Source: Bradyrhizobium sp. 199
GTDB lineage: Bacteria; Pseudomonadota; Alphaproteobacteria; Rhizobiales; Xanthobacteraceae
Direction: 5' to 3'
DNA: 64,000 bases
NCBI RefSeq assembly: GCF_023073355.1
Contig: NZ_JADPJI010000005.1
Coordinates: forward strand, 930,001 to 994,000
This document shows, piece after piece, positions 24,749 to 33,586 of the stretch. Both the position numbers and the translations under genes were made by a program. Below the pieces are notes generated by a model. That model searched no databases, was not told the DNA's origin, and saw only the letters and a program-made list of their open reading frames with translations. Each line of letters begins with the position of its first letter. Positions within the stretch are counted from its first letter, which is position 1.

Positions 24749-25644
24749 CAAGTGCGCCGCTTGATTGCCTGATCGTCGGCGGGGGGCCTGCCGGACTGAT
24801 GGCTGCGATCTATCTGGCGCGCTTCCGCCGCAATGTCTGTGTCGTCGATAAGGGCGCGAGCCGGGCCGCGCTGATCCCGCGCAGCCACAACGTTCCCGGA
24901 TTCGTTCACGGGCTATCGGGCGCGGACCTGATTGCCCGCATGTCGGCGCAGCTGGACGAACTCGCCGTACCGCGCGTAGAGGCCGAGGTCACCGCGTTGC
25001 GGCGGCACGATCATGGTTTTGAGGCGAGCTGGAACGGCGAGGCGCATGCCGCCGCCACCGTCATTCTCGCCAGCGGCATCGTCGACATCCATCCGCCATT
25101 TCGGGAGTGGCGCGCTGCCGTCGCGGACGGGTTGTTGCGCTACTGTCCCGTCTGCGACGCCTTCGAGGCGACCGGCCATCGCATCGGCGTCATCGGCCCG
25201 CTTGACCGTGCCGCCGGCAAGGCGCTGTTCCTGCGCGGCTACTCGCACGACGTGACGCTGCTCGCGATCGGCCAGGATGACGAACGAAGCGCAACTTCGG
25301 AGCTGACCGAGGCCGGCATCGATGTCGTGTTCGCACCCCACCCGCATCTGCGGCGGAGGGGCGGGGGCATCGAGGCCGTCATCGAAGGCGGCCGGACGCT
25401 GCAATTCGACACGGTCTATCCGGCGATGGGAGCCGAGGTGCGTTCGCAGCTCGCGGTGTCGCTGGGGGCCGAGCATGTCGGGGAAGGCAATCTGAAAGTC
25501 GACGACCATCAGCGCACCTCGGTCAGCGGACTCTATGGCATCGGCGACGTCGTCACCGACCTGCACCAGATCTCGGTCGCGTTCGGCCACGCGGCGGTCG
25601 CGGCTTGTGCGATCCACCACAGCCTGCCGCGGCCCCTGGCCTGA
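24745..25644 (+). CDS. NAD(P)/FAD-dependent thioredoxin-reductase-like oxidoreductase
   Basis: 299 residues. The FAD-binding loop IVGGGPAGLMAAIYLARF is at about 8-25, the redox CxxC as RYCPVCDAFE near residue 135, and the C-terminal FAD motif as YGIGDVVTDLHQISVAFGHAA. The fold and size match thioredoxin reductases (usually about 310-320), but the NADPH motif is degenerate (GVIGPLDRAA instead of GGGDSA), so cofactor use may differ. It probably maintains thiols or serves the downstream metal-handling proteins. Confidence 0.85.
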   Translation: MTSAPLDCLIVGGGPAGLMAAIYLARFRRNVCVVDKGASRAALIPRSHNVPGFVHGLSGADLIARMSAQLDELAVPRVEAEVTALRRHDHGFEASWNGEAHAAATVILASGIVDIHPPFREWRAAVADGLLRYCPVCDAFEATGHRIGVIGPLDRAAGKALFLRGYSHDVTLLAIGQDDERSATSELTEAGIDVVFAPHPHLRRRGGGIEAVIEGGRTLQFDTVYPAMGAEVRSQLAVSLGAEHVGEGNLKVDDHQRTSVSGLYGIGDVVTDLHQISVAFGHAAVAACAIHHSLPRPLA

Positions 25645-25662
25645 GCAGCGGGATATCGGACA

Positions 25663-26691
25663 ATGGCAAACATGGCCGCGGGATCATCCACGAAGACCTC
25701 GGTCTATGCGGCGCTGCTCGGCAATGTCCTCGTCGCGGTCACCAAGATCGGCGCCGCCGCGTGGACGGGAAGCTCGGCGATGACGAGCGAAGCCGTGCAC
25801 TCGCTCGTCGACACCACCAACGAGATCCTGCTGCTCTACGGGTACCGGCGCGCAAGCCGTCTGCCCGACGAATCTCATCCGCTCGGCTACGGCCGCGAGC
25901 TGTACTTCTGGAGCTTCATCGTTGCGCTGCTCATCTTCGCGCTGGGTGCCGGCGTCTCCCTGTATCAGGGTATTCTGCACGTTGCTTCCCCCGAGCCGAT
26001 CCAAGATCCCATGGTCAGCTTCGCGGTGCTGGCCTTGTCCTTCCTGTTTGAAGGCGGCTCCTGGCTGGTCGCCCTGCGGCACTTCCGCTCCGAAGCCCGG
26101 CGCTTCGGATACTATCAGGCCTTCGTTCGCAGCAAGGATCCTCCCGCGTTCATGGTGCTGCTCGAAGACAGCGCGGCGCTGGTCGGCATTGCGATTGCTG
26201 CCGCGGCCACTGCGGCCGCCGTTTGGCTGGGCCAGCCGGTCTGGGACGGGATCGGCTCGATCCTGATCGGCCTGTTGCTGGCGATCACCTCCGTCGGCCT
26301 TGCACGCGAGAGCAAGAGCCTGCTGATCGGCGAGCCTGCCGATCCGGAGCTGGCGCGGTCCGTCCTCGACATCGCGAGGCGCTCGCCCGGCGTGCTCAGG
26401 GCCAACGGCCTCCTCACGGTGCAATTGTCGCCGGCTGAAATCGTGGCGGCCCTGAGCGTCGAGTTTGCGGATGACAAGCGCGCGGACGACATCGAACAAT
26501 GTGTCATCGCGATCGAGACCGAGATCCGCAAGCGGCATCCAAGCGTGGCGGCGCTGTTCATCAAGCCGCAGACCGCTGCCCGCTACCGCGCGGTGCGCGG
26601 GAGGCGTTTCGGCGCGGTGGCATCGCGCGGTTCCCCGGATGTCACAATCGACCAGAACGGGGAACGAAGGGCATCGCCTCGCCTTGGTTGA
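25663..26691 (+). CDS. Cation diffusion facilitator (ZnT9-like) transporter
   Basis: 342 residues with about six membrane helices. Metal-site residues appear in TSEAVHSLVDTTNEILL (helix 2, HSxxD). The helix 5 counterpart reads MVLLEDSAALVGI, with Glu-Asp in place of the usual HxxxD, a feature of the SLC30A9/ZnT9-like branch. A cytoplasmic domain follows from about 220. It exports divalent metal (Zn, possibly Co/Fe/Mn). It starts 18 bases after the flavoprotein and is followed by a copper-binding bundle protein, together suggesting a metal/thiol stress operon. Confidence 0.88.
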   Translation: MANMAAGSSTKTSVYAALLGNVLVAVTKIGAAAWTGSSAMTSEAVHSLVDTTNEILLLYGYRRASRLPDESHPLGYGRELYFWSFIVALLIFALGAGVSLYQGILHVASPEPIQDPMVSFAVLALSFLFEGGSWLVALRHFRSEARRFGYYQAFVRSKDPPAFMVLLEDSAALVGIAIAAAATAAAVWLGQPVWDGIGSILIGLLLAITSVGLARESKSLLIGEPADPELARSVLDIARRSPGVLRANGLLTVQLSPAEIVAALSVEFADDKRADDIEQCVIAIETEIRKRHPSVAALFIKPQTAARYRAVRGRRFGAVASRGSPDVTIDQNGERRASPRLG

Positions 26692-26721
26692 GCTGGGCGG
26701 GCGCGCCAAAGGAAGAGAGAT

Positions 26722-27051
26722 ATGGCCCAATCAGAAGACATGACCCGCTGCATCGCGCTCTGCATGAGCTGCTACCAGACCTGCCTCGGCACGGCGATGA
26801 ACCACTGCCTCGAGACCGGCGGGAAGCACGTCGAGCCGAAGCACTTCCGCCTGATGATGGCCTGTGCCGAAATGTGCCGGACGGCTGCGCATTTCATGCT
26901 CATCAACACGCCGCATCACCGGCATACCTGCGGCGAGTGCGCCGAAATCTGCACCGAATGCGCTGCGGATTGCGAGCGGGTCGGCGGCATGGACGAATGC
27001 GTCGCGATGTGCCGCTCCTGCGCACAATCCTGCCGCGCGATGGCAGCCTGA
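26722..27051 (+). CDS. Four-helix-bundle copper-binding (Csp-type) protein
   Basis: 109 residues with about 14 Cys at regular helical spacing: RCIALCMSCYQTC, MMACAEMC, CGECAEICTECAADC, MCRSCAQSC. This is the DUF326/Csp copper-storage fold, in which Cys line the core of a four-helix bundle and bind many Cu(I). There is no Tat or Sec signal, so it is a cytosolic Csp3-like store. AGAGAGAT precedes the ATG. It sits in an apparent operon with the CDF transporter. Confidence 0.9.
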   Translation: MAQSEDMTRCIALCMSCYQTCLGTAMNHCLETGGKHVEPKHFRLMMACAEMCRTAAHFMLINTPHHRHTCGECAEICTECAADCERVGGMDECVAMCRSCAQSCRAMAA

Positions 27052-27061
27052 AGGAGAGCCC

Positions 27062-27250
27062 ATGCTGGAAGAGAAACTCAAGGACGCCATCATCGGCGAA
27101 TTGCAGCGGCAAGCCGCGAACCGGCCGCAAGCGCTGAAGGTTCAAGGCGCGGACGATGCGAACAGTTCGGAGGAGCTGATCGTCAATGGCAGGATCGATC
27201 TGGGCGCGCTGGTCATGGTGATCGCGGGATCAGTCGCGGGCGGGCCTTAG
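27062..27250 (+). CDS. 62-residue hypothetical protein
   Basis: AAGGAGAG five bases before the ATG is a strong ribosome site. The product begins MLEEKLKDAIIGELQRQAAN and ends with a hydrophobic LGALVMVIAGSVAGGP stretch. It follows the Csp gene by 10 bases and ends the operon. No known family. Confidence 0.6.
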   Translation: MLEEKLKDAIIGELQRQAANRPQALKVQGADDANSSEELIVNGRIDLGALVMVIAGSVAGGP

Positions 27251-27271
27251 GCTCGATCGGCAAGCGGCTCC

Positions 27272-27374
27272 TAAAGCATGATCCGGAAAAGTGCGCAGCG
27301 GTCTTCCGAAAAGATCATGCTTAAACAACAACCTAAAGCGCGATGGCGATTCATCCTGATCGCATCGCGCTTTA
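27272..27374. repeat. Full copy of two-palindrome intergenic repeat
   Basis: The left palindrome is AAAGCATGATCCGGAAAAG ... CTTCCGAAAAGATCATGCTT. The right palindrome is CTAAAGCGCGATG ... CATCGCGCTTTAG. The family is widespread between genes in Bradyrhizobium and relatives. Its last bases supply the TAA stop of the convergent gene at 27372. The right half recurs at 15301-15329 and a degenerate copy at 23416-23513. Confidence 0.85.
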
Positions 27375-27629
27375 GCCGTATTCCTCTCCGATGCCGTATT
27401 CCCGATAGATATCCAGCGGGTCGAGATCGGGAAACAGGCGGCATTTGGCCTGGGCGAGGTGCAGGGTCACCGCCGCCGGCTCCTTGCCGTTCGCCAGCAT
27501 CTTGCGGATGTCGTCCATATGCGCGTTCGGCTGGTGCTTCGGATCGAGCTGCTCCAGCGCGACCAGGGCAGTCGCGAGGGCCTCGGTCAGAACCCAGTCG
27601 TCGTGGCCGGTGATTCCCTTCTTCGACAT
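27372..27629 (-). CDS. 85-residue hypothetical protein
   Basis: Acidic and helical. It begins MSKKGITGHDDWVLTEALAT and has a C-terminal LFPDLDPLDIYREYGIGEEYG. No known domain; it resembles conserved small rhizobial proteins. Its stop codon lies inside the end of the intergenic repeat, so the original C-terminus may have been altered by the insertion. Confidence 0.6.
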   Translation of the reverse strand: MSKKGITGHDDWVLTEALATALVALEQLDPKHQPNAHMDDIRKMLANGKEPAAVTLHLAQAKCRLFPDLDPLDIYREYGIGEEYG

Positions 27630-27905
27630 TCCGCAGACCCCAGCTGTGGCGGCAGCGTCCAGTCTATCGCGACTTCCGCCAGAAAAGCCATTGAGCCGTA
27701 ACGGACGCGCTGCGGGGGGCGGCCTCCGGCTTGCATTATGGCAGCGTGTGGCTAAAAGGCGGCGACTTGCGAGACGCTAGTATCTTTGTCGAAACAAAGT
27801 TGGCGTAGACGGGCCGCTACCGCATCCAGGCTGCCCGTTCCGGTCTGGGTCCCCGATCCCGAATTGCAACACCATTGGGTTGCGCCCCTCAAGGTTCGAG
27901 CCAGC

Positions 27906-28280
27906 ATGATCTTTCTCAGCTTCGTCTATCGCTTCGTGACCAACTTCGCATTCATGGCGATGGTCTATTTCAGCTTGAACTTCATGGAGAAATACCAGAA
28001 CCGGGCGATCATCGCGATCCTGGTGCTGGTCTATGCCGCCATGCGCGCCGTCTCGACGCTGCGCGCGTTCTACTTCTTCCAGAAAATCGAGAAGCTGGAA
28101 GCCGAGACGCGGCGCCTTCAGGGCCCGATCAATGACGGCTCCGGGGGAACGAACGTGCGCAAGCAGGTCGTCGCCGACGTTGCGCGGCTGCGGCGCGACG
28201 GCGAGCTCAAGTCCTATATGGACCTGTTCTTCCTGGCGCTGATCGTGCTGCTCTGCGTCGCCGCCATCATGCGGCAGTAG
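27906..28280 (+). CDS. Three-helix membrane protein of unknown function
   Basis: 124 residues from ATG 27906. Hydrophobic segments lie at about 5-24 (FVYRFVTNFAFMAMVYFSL), 30-50 (IIAILVLVYAAMRAV) and 105-122 (LFFLALIVLLCVAAIM), with a charged helical stretch between them (QKIEKLEAETRRLQ). The upstream in-frame extension from 27786 has no ribosome site. No recognised family. Confidence 0.65.
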   Translation: MIFLSFVYRFVTNFAFMAMVYFSLNFMEKYQNRAIIAILVLVYAAMRAVSTLRAFYFFQKIEKLEAETRRLQGPINDGSGGTNVRKQVVADVARLRRDGELKSYMDLFFLALIVLLCVAAIMRQ

Positions 28281-28283
28281 AAC

Positions 28284-29564
28284 TCACGCGCGTTTCTTCG
28301 CGCTGGTGGCGAGGCGGGTCGGGCGGGGGGCAGTCGTCTTGGCCTGCGCGGCATGGTTCAGTGCGGCCGGTATCGCATGCGCGGTGTGTCGAGCCTGGGG
28401 CTTGGCTGCCTTGGCCCTTGCTGCCTTGCCTCCGGCCGCATGCTGGGTCTCGGCCGCCATCGCCAGCCGCGTCGCGGCACGCCGCGACAATGTCGTCGAC
28501 AGCAGCACCTCGACCGAGCCTTCCGGGATTGCAAAGAGAGCGCGGCCGGGCACGGGCAGGGTCGCCGCGACATTGGCCTGTGCCATGGTCCGGCGCGGCA
28601 GCAGCGGCTGGTGCTCGGGCTGCGCATTGAGATCGGCAACCGAGGGCGCCGGAAGCGTCTTGCTCTGCGTGAACACGAAGTTCGGGACAGCCGGCCAGCG
28701 CGCGATCGGCACAGTCTCGGTCGGCGGATGCAGCAGCCACTCCACCGGCGCGGTTGGTGTCGCCGGACGGTCGGCGGTCGCCGGCACCACATGCACGATG
28801 CGATAGCCGCGCGCCTTGAGGTCGCGGATGATCTTCGGCAGCGCCGCCACCGTCCGGGCCTGAATATCGTGCAGCAGCAGGATGCCCTTGCCCTTCGCCT
28901 CCAGCCGCTGGATCGCGAGCTGATAGACGCGGTCGGACGACACATGGCGCCAGTCGTCGGCCGGGAAGTCTGCGCTCCAGACCTGGATGCCGCGCGAGAT
29001 CAGATGATGCTCGACGCCTTCGGCGCGCATCAGGCCGGGAATGCGGAAGAACGGCGCCAGCTTGGACGGATCGGTCATCGCGGCCGAGGTCCACTCGATG
29101 CCGCCGTTGATCTCGGCCTCGAATTTCTCGGCCGGCATCCGGTCGAAGGTCAGCGGATGGCTCATGCTGTGGGTGCCGACGGTGTGGCCCGCCGCCACCA
29201 GCTTGCGCACGCCTTCCGGGTTCGCCTTGGCTTGGCCGCCGATGATGAAGAAGGTCGCCTTGATGCACTCGTCGTCGAGGATCTTGAGGACTTGGTTGGA
29301 ATATTTCGGCAGCGGACCGTCGTCGAAAGTCAGGACGACTTCATGGTCCTTCAGCGGCAGCGTCTCGCGATACTGCATGGTGCCGATCAGCGGATGTTCG
29401 TGCGGATCGACCACGAGGGTGCGGGAGGTCCCCAGTGCGTCGGGGTGGCCAGGGCAGTCGGCCGCAAGCGCCGCCGGCGATCCGATGGCCGAAAATCCGA
29501 GGAATCCGCTGAGGCAAAGGACGGTCCACGATCGCGTCCGCGAAACAACGCTAGTTCCGATCAT
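28284..29564 (-). CDS. Exported polysaccharide deacetylase with Ala/Lys-rich tail
   Basis: 426 residues. A signal peptide (about 1-35, ending PAALAAD) is followed by a NodB-homology domain (about 75-260) with VVLTFDDGP (metal Asp), GTHSMSHP (HxxxH zinc ligands) and LLLHDIQ. Residues about 270-426 are a low-complexity, Ala/Pro/Lys-rich basic tail that could bind anionic cell-wall polymer. It probably deacetylates peptidoglycan or another polysaccharide in the envelope. A paralogue lies directly upstream on the same strand (29743-30549). Confidence 0.88.
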   Translation of the reverse strand: MIGTSVVSRTRSWTVLCLSGFLGFSAIGSPAALAADCPGHPDALGTSRTLVVDPHEHPLIGTMQYRETLPLKDHEVVLTFDDGPLPKYSNQVLKILDDECIKATFFIIGGQAKANPEGVRKLVAAGHTVGTHSMSHPLTFDRMPAEKFEAEINGGIEWTSAAMTDPSKLAPFFRIPGLMRAEGVEHHLISRGIQVWSADFPADDWRHVSSDRVYQLAIQRLEAKGKGILLLHDIQARTVAALPKIIRDLKARGYRIVHVVPATADRPATPTAPVEWLLHPPTETVPIARWPAVPNFVFTQSKTLPAPSVADLNAQPEHQPLLPRRTMAQANVAATLPVPGRALFAIPEGSVEVLLSTTLSRRAATRLAMAAETQHAAGGKAARAKAAKPQARHTAHAIPAALNHAAQAKTTAPRPTRLATSAKKRA

Positions 29565-29742
29565 GAACCCGATCTGCCCTCATCTGCGCTTGCCGCCATA
29601 GTAGGTCGGAGACATCGGGAAACGGTTCAGGCGCAAGACCCTTTCCCATCGCAAAGTCTCCATCCATTTGCATGGGGTAGCATGAACGGAGTGTTAATAG
29701 GGCTCAAATCACCCCATTTTGCCCCGGCGTGACATTCCGGCA

Positions 29743-30549
29743 TCAGCGCGCGTCGGCATTCTTCTGCGGCAGGCCGGCCGGTACGACGTGGACCACGCGA
29801 AAACCGTTCTCCCGGAGATACCGTAGGAAGGCCGGCATGATCGCGGCCGTGCGTGCCTTGGGGTCATGGAAGAGGACGATGCCCTTGCCGCTCGCGGCGA
29901 GGCGCTCGGTGACCAGCTTCAATTCCTGCTGCGGCGTCATCTCGTTCCAGTCGCTGGCCCACAAATCGGCCCCGAACACGACGATGCCGCGCGACTGGAG
30001 CAGGTCGAGCTGCGCCGGCGTCCCCTCGAAATAGGGGAAGCGGAAGAACGGCGTCGAGGGCGTCGTCGTCGAAGTGCCGTGCAGTGCCGTCTCGACGGCT
30101 GCGATGCCGCGGTCGATCTCGCTCTTCGCCTTGTCGAACGGGATCCGCGCCATGAACGGGTGCGAGAAGGTGTGATGGCCGATGGTGTGGCCCTCGCGGG
30201 CGATGCGCTTGACCATGTCGGGATGCTCGCCGGCGTGCAGGCCGATCAGGAAGAAGGTCGCGCGCACGCATTCCTGCGCCAGCGCCGCCAGCACCTTCGA
30301 CGTCGTCGGCGGGTTCGGCCCGTCATCGAAGGTCAGCACGACCTCGCGATCGGCCAGTGCAAGCGTCTGCGGAAAGCTCTTCAGGCCGACGCGCGGCGTG
30401 GTCTTGGCATCGACGCTCAGCACGCGCGAGGTGCCGAGCGCGTCCTTGCGCGGGCACTCGGCCGCTTCAGTCCAGGTGATGCCGGTGAGGGCCGCGAGGA
30501 ACACGCCCAGCGACATCGAAGTCCACCTCAGTCGAAGCATCTTTGTCAT
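29743..30549 (-). CDS. Exported polysaccharide deacetylase (short paralogue)
   Basis: 268 residues. A signal peptide (about 1-30, ending TEAAEC) and a NodB-homology domain follow with VVLTFDDGPN, GHHTFSHP and VLFHDPKAR. It shares the ECP/CPxxDALGTSR start of the mature domain with the neighbour at 28284 but lacks the long basic tail. The tandem pair probably arose by duplication. Role as for the neighbour: envelope polysaccharide deacetylation. Confidence 0.88.
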   Translation of the reverse strand: MTKMLRLRWTSMSLGVFLAALTGITWTEAAECPRKDALGTSRVLSVDAKTTPRVGLKSFPQTLALADREVVLTFDDGPNPPTTSKVLAALAQECVRATFFLIGLHAGEHPDMVKRIAREGHTIGHHTFSHPFMARIPFDKAKSEIDRGIAAVETALHGTSTTTPSTPFFRFPYFEGTPAQLDLLQSRGIVVFGADLWASDWNEMTPQQELKLVTERLAASGKGIVLFHDPKARTAAIMPAFLRYLRENGFRVVHVVPAGLPQKNADAR

Positions 30550-30632
30550 TGCGCTCGCGATTGCCTTGTGGGTATTGCCTGACCGTCAGCTCAGACCACC
30601 TGATCCCAACCTGTCAAACGGCGAGGCGCGCC

Positions 30633-32054
30633 ATGGATGAACATATGGACGTTGCCCGATCCGCCGCGGATTCGGTACTCGACCACGTGCCGATGCGCAA
30701 TGAAGACGGCGATATCAGGCACGAATTCGTCGAGGAGATCGCGCATGCGATCGAGGCGGGCGACAGCGCATCGCTGCGCGCGTGCGTCGCCGAGCTGCAC
30801 GAGGCCGATCTCGGCGACCTGATCGGCGCTCTGGAGCCCGACGACCGCGTCCGCCTGGTCGAGCTGACCGGGCGCGACTTCGATTTCGCCGCGCTGAACG
30901 AGGTGGACGAGGCCGTCCGCGAAGAGATCTTGGACGAGCTGCCGCCGGAGACCGTCGCCGAGGGCGTCCGCGAGCTCGAATCGGACGACGCCGTCGAGCT
31001 GCTGGAGACCCTGGATCAGGCCGAGCAGGAGGAAATCCTCGAAAAGCTGCCGCTCAAGGAGCGCGTCGCGCTCGAACGCAGCCTGCTTTACCCCGAGAAT
31101 TCCGCGGGACGCCGGATGCAGACCGAGTTCATCGCGGTGCCCCAGGATTTCACCGTGGGCCAGGCGATCGACTACATGCGCGAGACCCCGGATCTGCCCG
31201 ACCGCTTCTACGAGATCTACGTCGTCGACAAGGACCAGCACTGGCAGGGTGCGGTGCCGCTCGACGTGCTCTTGCGCGCGCGCCGGCCGGTGCCGCTTGC
31301 CGAACTCACCGATGAGGACCGCCGCCGCGTCTCCGTTCTGGAGGACCAGGAGGAGGTCGCGCGTATGTTCGGCAAGTACAATCTCGTCGCAGCCCCCGTG
31401 CTCGACACCCAGGATCGCCTGGTCGGCGTCATCACCGTCGACGACGTTGTCGACGTCATCGAGGAGGAGGCGGACGAGGACCTCAAGGCGCTCGGCGGCG
31501 TCACCAGCGACGAAGAGCTGTCGGACACCTTCCTGACCATCGCGCGCGGCCGCTTCAACTGGCTGCTGGTCAATCTGGCCACCGCGTTCCTGGCGTCCTC
31601 CGTGCTCGGCCTGTTCGAGGGCCAGCTCGAAAAGATGGTCGCGCTCGCCGTGCTGGCGCCGATCGTGGCGAGCCAAGGCGGCAATGCCGCGACCCAGACC
31701 ATGACGGTCGCGGTGCGGGCGCTGGCGACGCGTGAGCTCGGCGCCTCCAACGCCTGGCGCGTAGTGATGCGCGAAGCGCTGGTCGGCCTTATCAACGGGC
31801 TCGCCTTTGCCGTGATCACGGGCATCGCGGCGGTGGCCTGGTTCAAGATTCCCGGCCTCGGCATCGTCATCGGGCTTGCGATGATCTGCAACCTCATCGC
31901 CGGTGCGCTCGGCGGCATCCTGATCCCGATGGCGCTCGAACGCGTCAGGGCCGATCCGGCGGTGGCCTCCGGCACCTTTGTCACCACCGTGACAGACGTC
32001 GTCGGCTTCTTCTCCTTCCTCGGCATCGCGACGCTGTGGTTCGGGCTGAGGTGA
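30633..32054 (+). CDS. mgtE: Magnesium transporter MgtE
   Basis: 473 residues. An acidic superhelical N domain (about 30-150), a CBS pair (about 150-285; YVVDKDQHWQGAVPLDVLL, VLDTQDRLVGVITVDDVVDVI) and five C-terminal membrane helices with the pore signature IVASQGGNAATQTMTVAVRAL. It is a Mg2+-gated channel for Mg2+ uptake in the inner membrane. ATG 30633 is chosen because upstream in-frame codons run into the divergent deacetylase start. Confidence 0.95.
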   Translation: MDEHMDVARSAADSVLDHVPMRNEDGDIRHEFVEEIAHAIEAGDSASLRACVAELHEADLGDLIGALEPDDRVRLVELTGRDFDFAALNEVDEAVREEILDELPPETVAEGVRELESDDAVELLETLDQAEQEEILEKLPLKERVALERSLLYPENSAGRRMQTEFIAVPQDFTVGQAIDYMRETPDLPDRFYEIYVVDKDQHWQGAVPLDVLLRARRPVPLAELTDEDRRRVSVLEDQEEVARMFGKYNLVAAPVLDTQDRLVGVITVDDVVDVIEEEADEDLKALGGVTSDEELSDTFLTIARGRFNWLLVNLATAFLASSVLGLFEGQLEKMVALAVLAPIVASQGGNAATQTMTVAVRALATRELGASNAWRVVMREALVGLINGLAFAVITGIAAVAWFKIPGLGIVIGLAMICNLIAGALGGILIPMALERVRADPAVASGTFVTTVTDVVGFFSFLGIATLWFGLR

Positions 32055-32057
32055 TCT

Positions 32058-32190
32058 CGTGTCCCGGGCGCTGCGGCGCGTAAGCGCTGCTGCGCAGAAC
32101 CGGGACCCAAAAAGCAGCGGACTCCGCGACGAGATGGGCCCCGGCTCTGCAGCGCACCGCTGAAGGAGCGCTGCGCTGCGTCCGGGCCAC
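32058..32190. repeat. Intergenic repeat containing 42-base inverted-repeat arm
   Basis: GC-rich element after mgtE. Bases 32131-32172 (starting GAGATGGGCCCCGGCTCTGC) are exactly the reverse complement of 34717-34758, giving a 42-base perfect inverted repeat about 2.5 kb apart. Confidence 0.8.
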
Positions 32191-32257
32191 GATGCCGCTA
32201 TCTTTAATCCGAACTTAAGCGACCTGCCGCATCATCGCCTCGCTTGGGGGAATGGGC

Positions 32258-32566
32258 ATGCGTGTGCGGTTAAAGGCGGACGGACGGATCGTCGAGGTGC
32301 GGGACGGGCAGGAGTTTCCGGTCCAGCCGTCCGCGGTCGAGCCGGCGGCCACCGCCGCGCCTGACAACTCTTCGCTCGCGGTGCGCGATTTGCGCCGCCG
32401 CGCCTGCCTGACCCAGATGGAGTTCGCCGCCAAGCTCGGCGTTCCCGTCGAGACCATCCGCAACTGGGAGCAGGGCAAGCGTGCTCCGCGGGGACCGGCG
32501 CGCGCGCTGCTCGCGGTGATCGCGCACGCCCCCGATATGGTGTTCCAGGCGCTCGCCAAAGCCTGA
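32258..32566 (+). CDS. XRE-type helix-turn-helix protein
   Basis: 102 residues from ATG 32258 (GGGGGA seven bases upstream; an ATG at 32252 is the alternative). The N-terminal third is a short beta segment (RVRLKADGRIVEVRDG). The C-terminal half is an XRE HTH (LRRRACLTQMEFAAKLGVPVETIRNWEQGKRAPRGPARALLAVI) like HigA/NadS antitoxin-type regulators. No toxin-like gene is adjacent, so a stand-alone regulator is more likely. Confidence 0.82.
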   Translation: MRVRLKADGRIVEVRDGQEFPVQPSAVEPAATAAPDNSSLAVRDLRRRACLTQMEFAAKLGVPVETIRNWEQGKRAPRGPARALLAVIAHAPDMVFQALAKA

Positions 32567-32718
32567 GCCGAGGGCCCAAGCCCGACGCGAGCCTTGCGTT
32601 AGCATTGCGCCAAATATCCCGCCGGACTGCCGCGGCTTCCGTTGGCAGCGTCATGCGCCGGGTCCATAATGAAGGGCCTGATGACGTCAGGGGCTGCCGC
32701 AACGGAAGAGGACTCCTC

Positions 32719-33537
32719 ATGCTGTTCGTCGAGGCCAACGGCGCGAGAATCCCGGCGATCGGGCTCGGGACCTGGGAGCTGAGCGGAAGGCCTGCCGCGC
32801 GCGTGGTCGAGCAGGCTTTGCGGCTCGGCTATCGCCACATCGACACCGCGCAGATCTACGACAATGAACGCGAGGTCGGCGACGGCTTGCGCGCCTCGGG
32901 CGTGCGCCGCGACGACGTCTTCCTCACCACCAAGGTCTGGACCAACCATTTCGCGCCCCATGATCTCGAGCGATCGGTCAAGGAGAGCCTGGCGCGTTTG
33001 CGGCTTACCTCCGTCGACCTCTTGCTGCTGCACTGGCCCAATCCGCACGTGCCGCTGGCGGAGACGCTCGGCGCACTGTCGCATGCCAAGCGCATGGGCC
33101 TGACCCGCCACATCGGCGTCTCCAATTTCACGGTGGCGCTGATCGAGCAGGCGGTGGCGCTGTCGGGCGAGCCGCTCGTCTGCAACCAGGTCGAATACCA
33201 CCCCTATCTCGGCCAAACAAAGGTGAGGGCAGCCTGCGATCAGCATGGCCTTGCCCTCGTCGCCTATAGCCCGATTGCGAAGGGTCGCATCAAGACCGAC
33301 CAGACGCTGGCCGAGATCGGGCGCATCCACCACAAGACGCCGGCGCAGATCTGCCTGCGCTGGCTGGTGCAGCAGAATGTCGCTGCGATCCCGCGCACCT
33401 CGCGCATCGAGCGCCTGTCCGAAAACATCGAGATATTCGATTTCGAGCTATCGGCGGATGAGATGAGCCGGATCGCCGCACTCGCCAGTCCCAAGGGCCG
33501 CCTGACCGACTTCGGCTTCGCCCCGAAATGGGATTGA
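32719..33537 (+). CDS. Aldo/keto reductase (AKR, 2,5-didehydrogluconate reductase-like)
   Basis: 272 residues. The catalytic tetrad is visible: Asp in RHIDTAQIY, Tyr in IYDNE, Lys in TTKVW and His in LLLHWPNP; NADPH-binding IPRTSRIERL lies near the C-terminus. It is an NADPH-dependent carbonyl reductase, close to the DkgB-like AKR group. AGAGGA precedes the ATG at 32719. Confidence 0.9.
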   Translation: MLFVEANGARIPAIGLGTWELSGRPAARVVEQALRLGYRHIDTAQIYDNEREVGDGLRASGVRRDDVFLTTKVWTNHFAPHDLERSVKESLARLRLTSVDLLLLHWPNPHVPLAETLGALSHAKRMGLTRHIGVSNFTVALIEQAVALSGEPLVCNQVEYHPYLGQTKVRAACDQHGLALVAYSPIAKGRIKTDQTLAEIGRIHHKTPAQICLRWLVQQNVAAIPRTSRIERLSENIEIFDFELSADEMSRIAALASPKGRLTDFGFAPKWD

Positions 33538-33586
33538 GAGGGGGCCGGGGTATGCTAGGACCGCGGCGGCAACCCAAGATCGGTCG

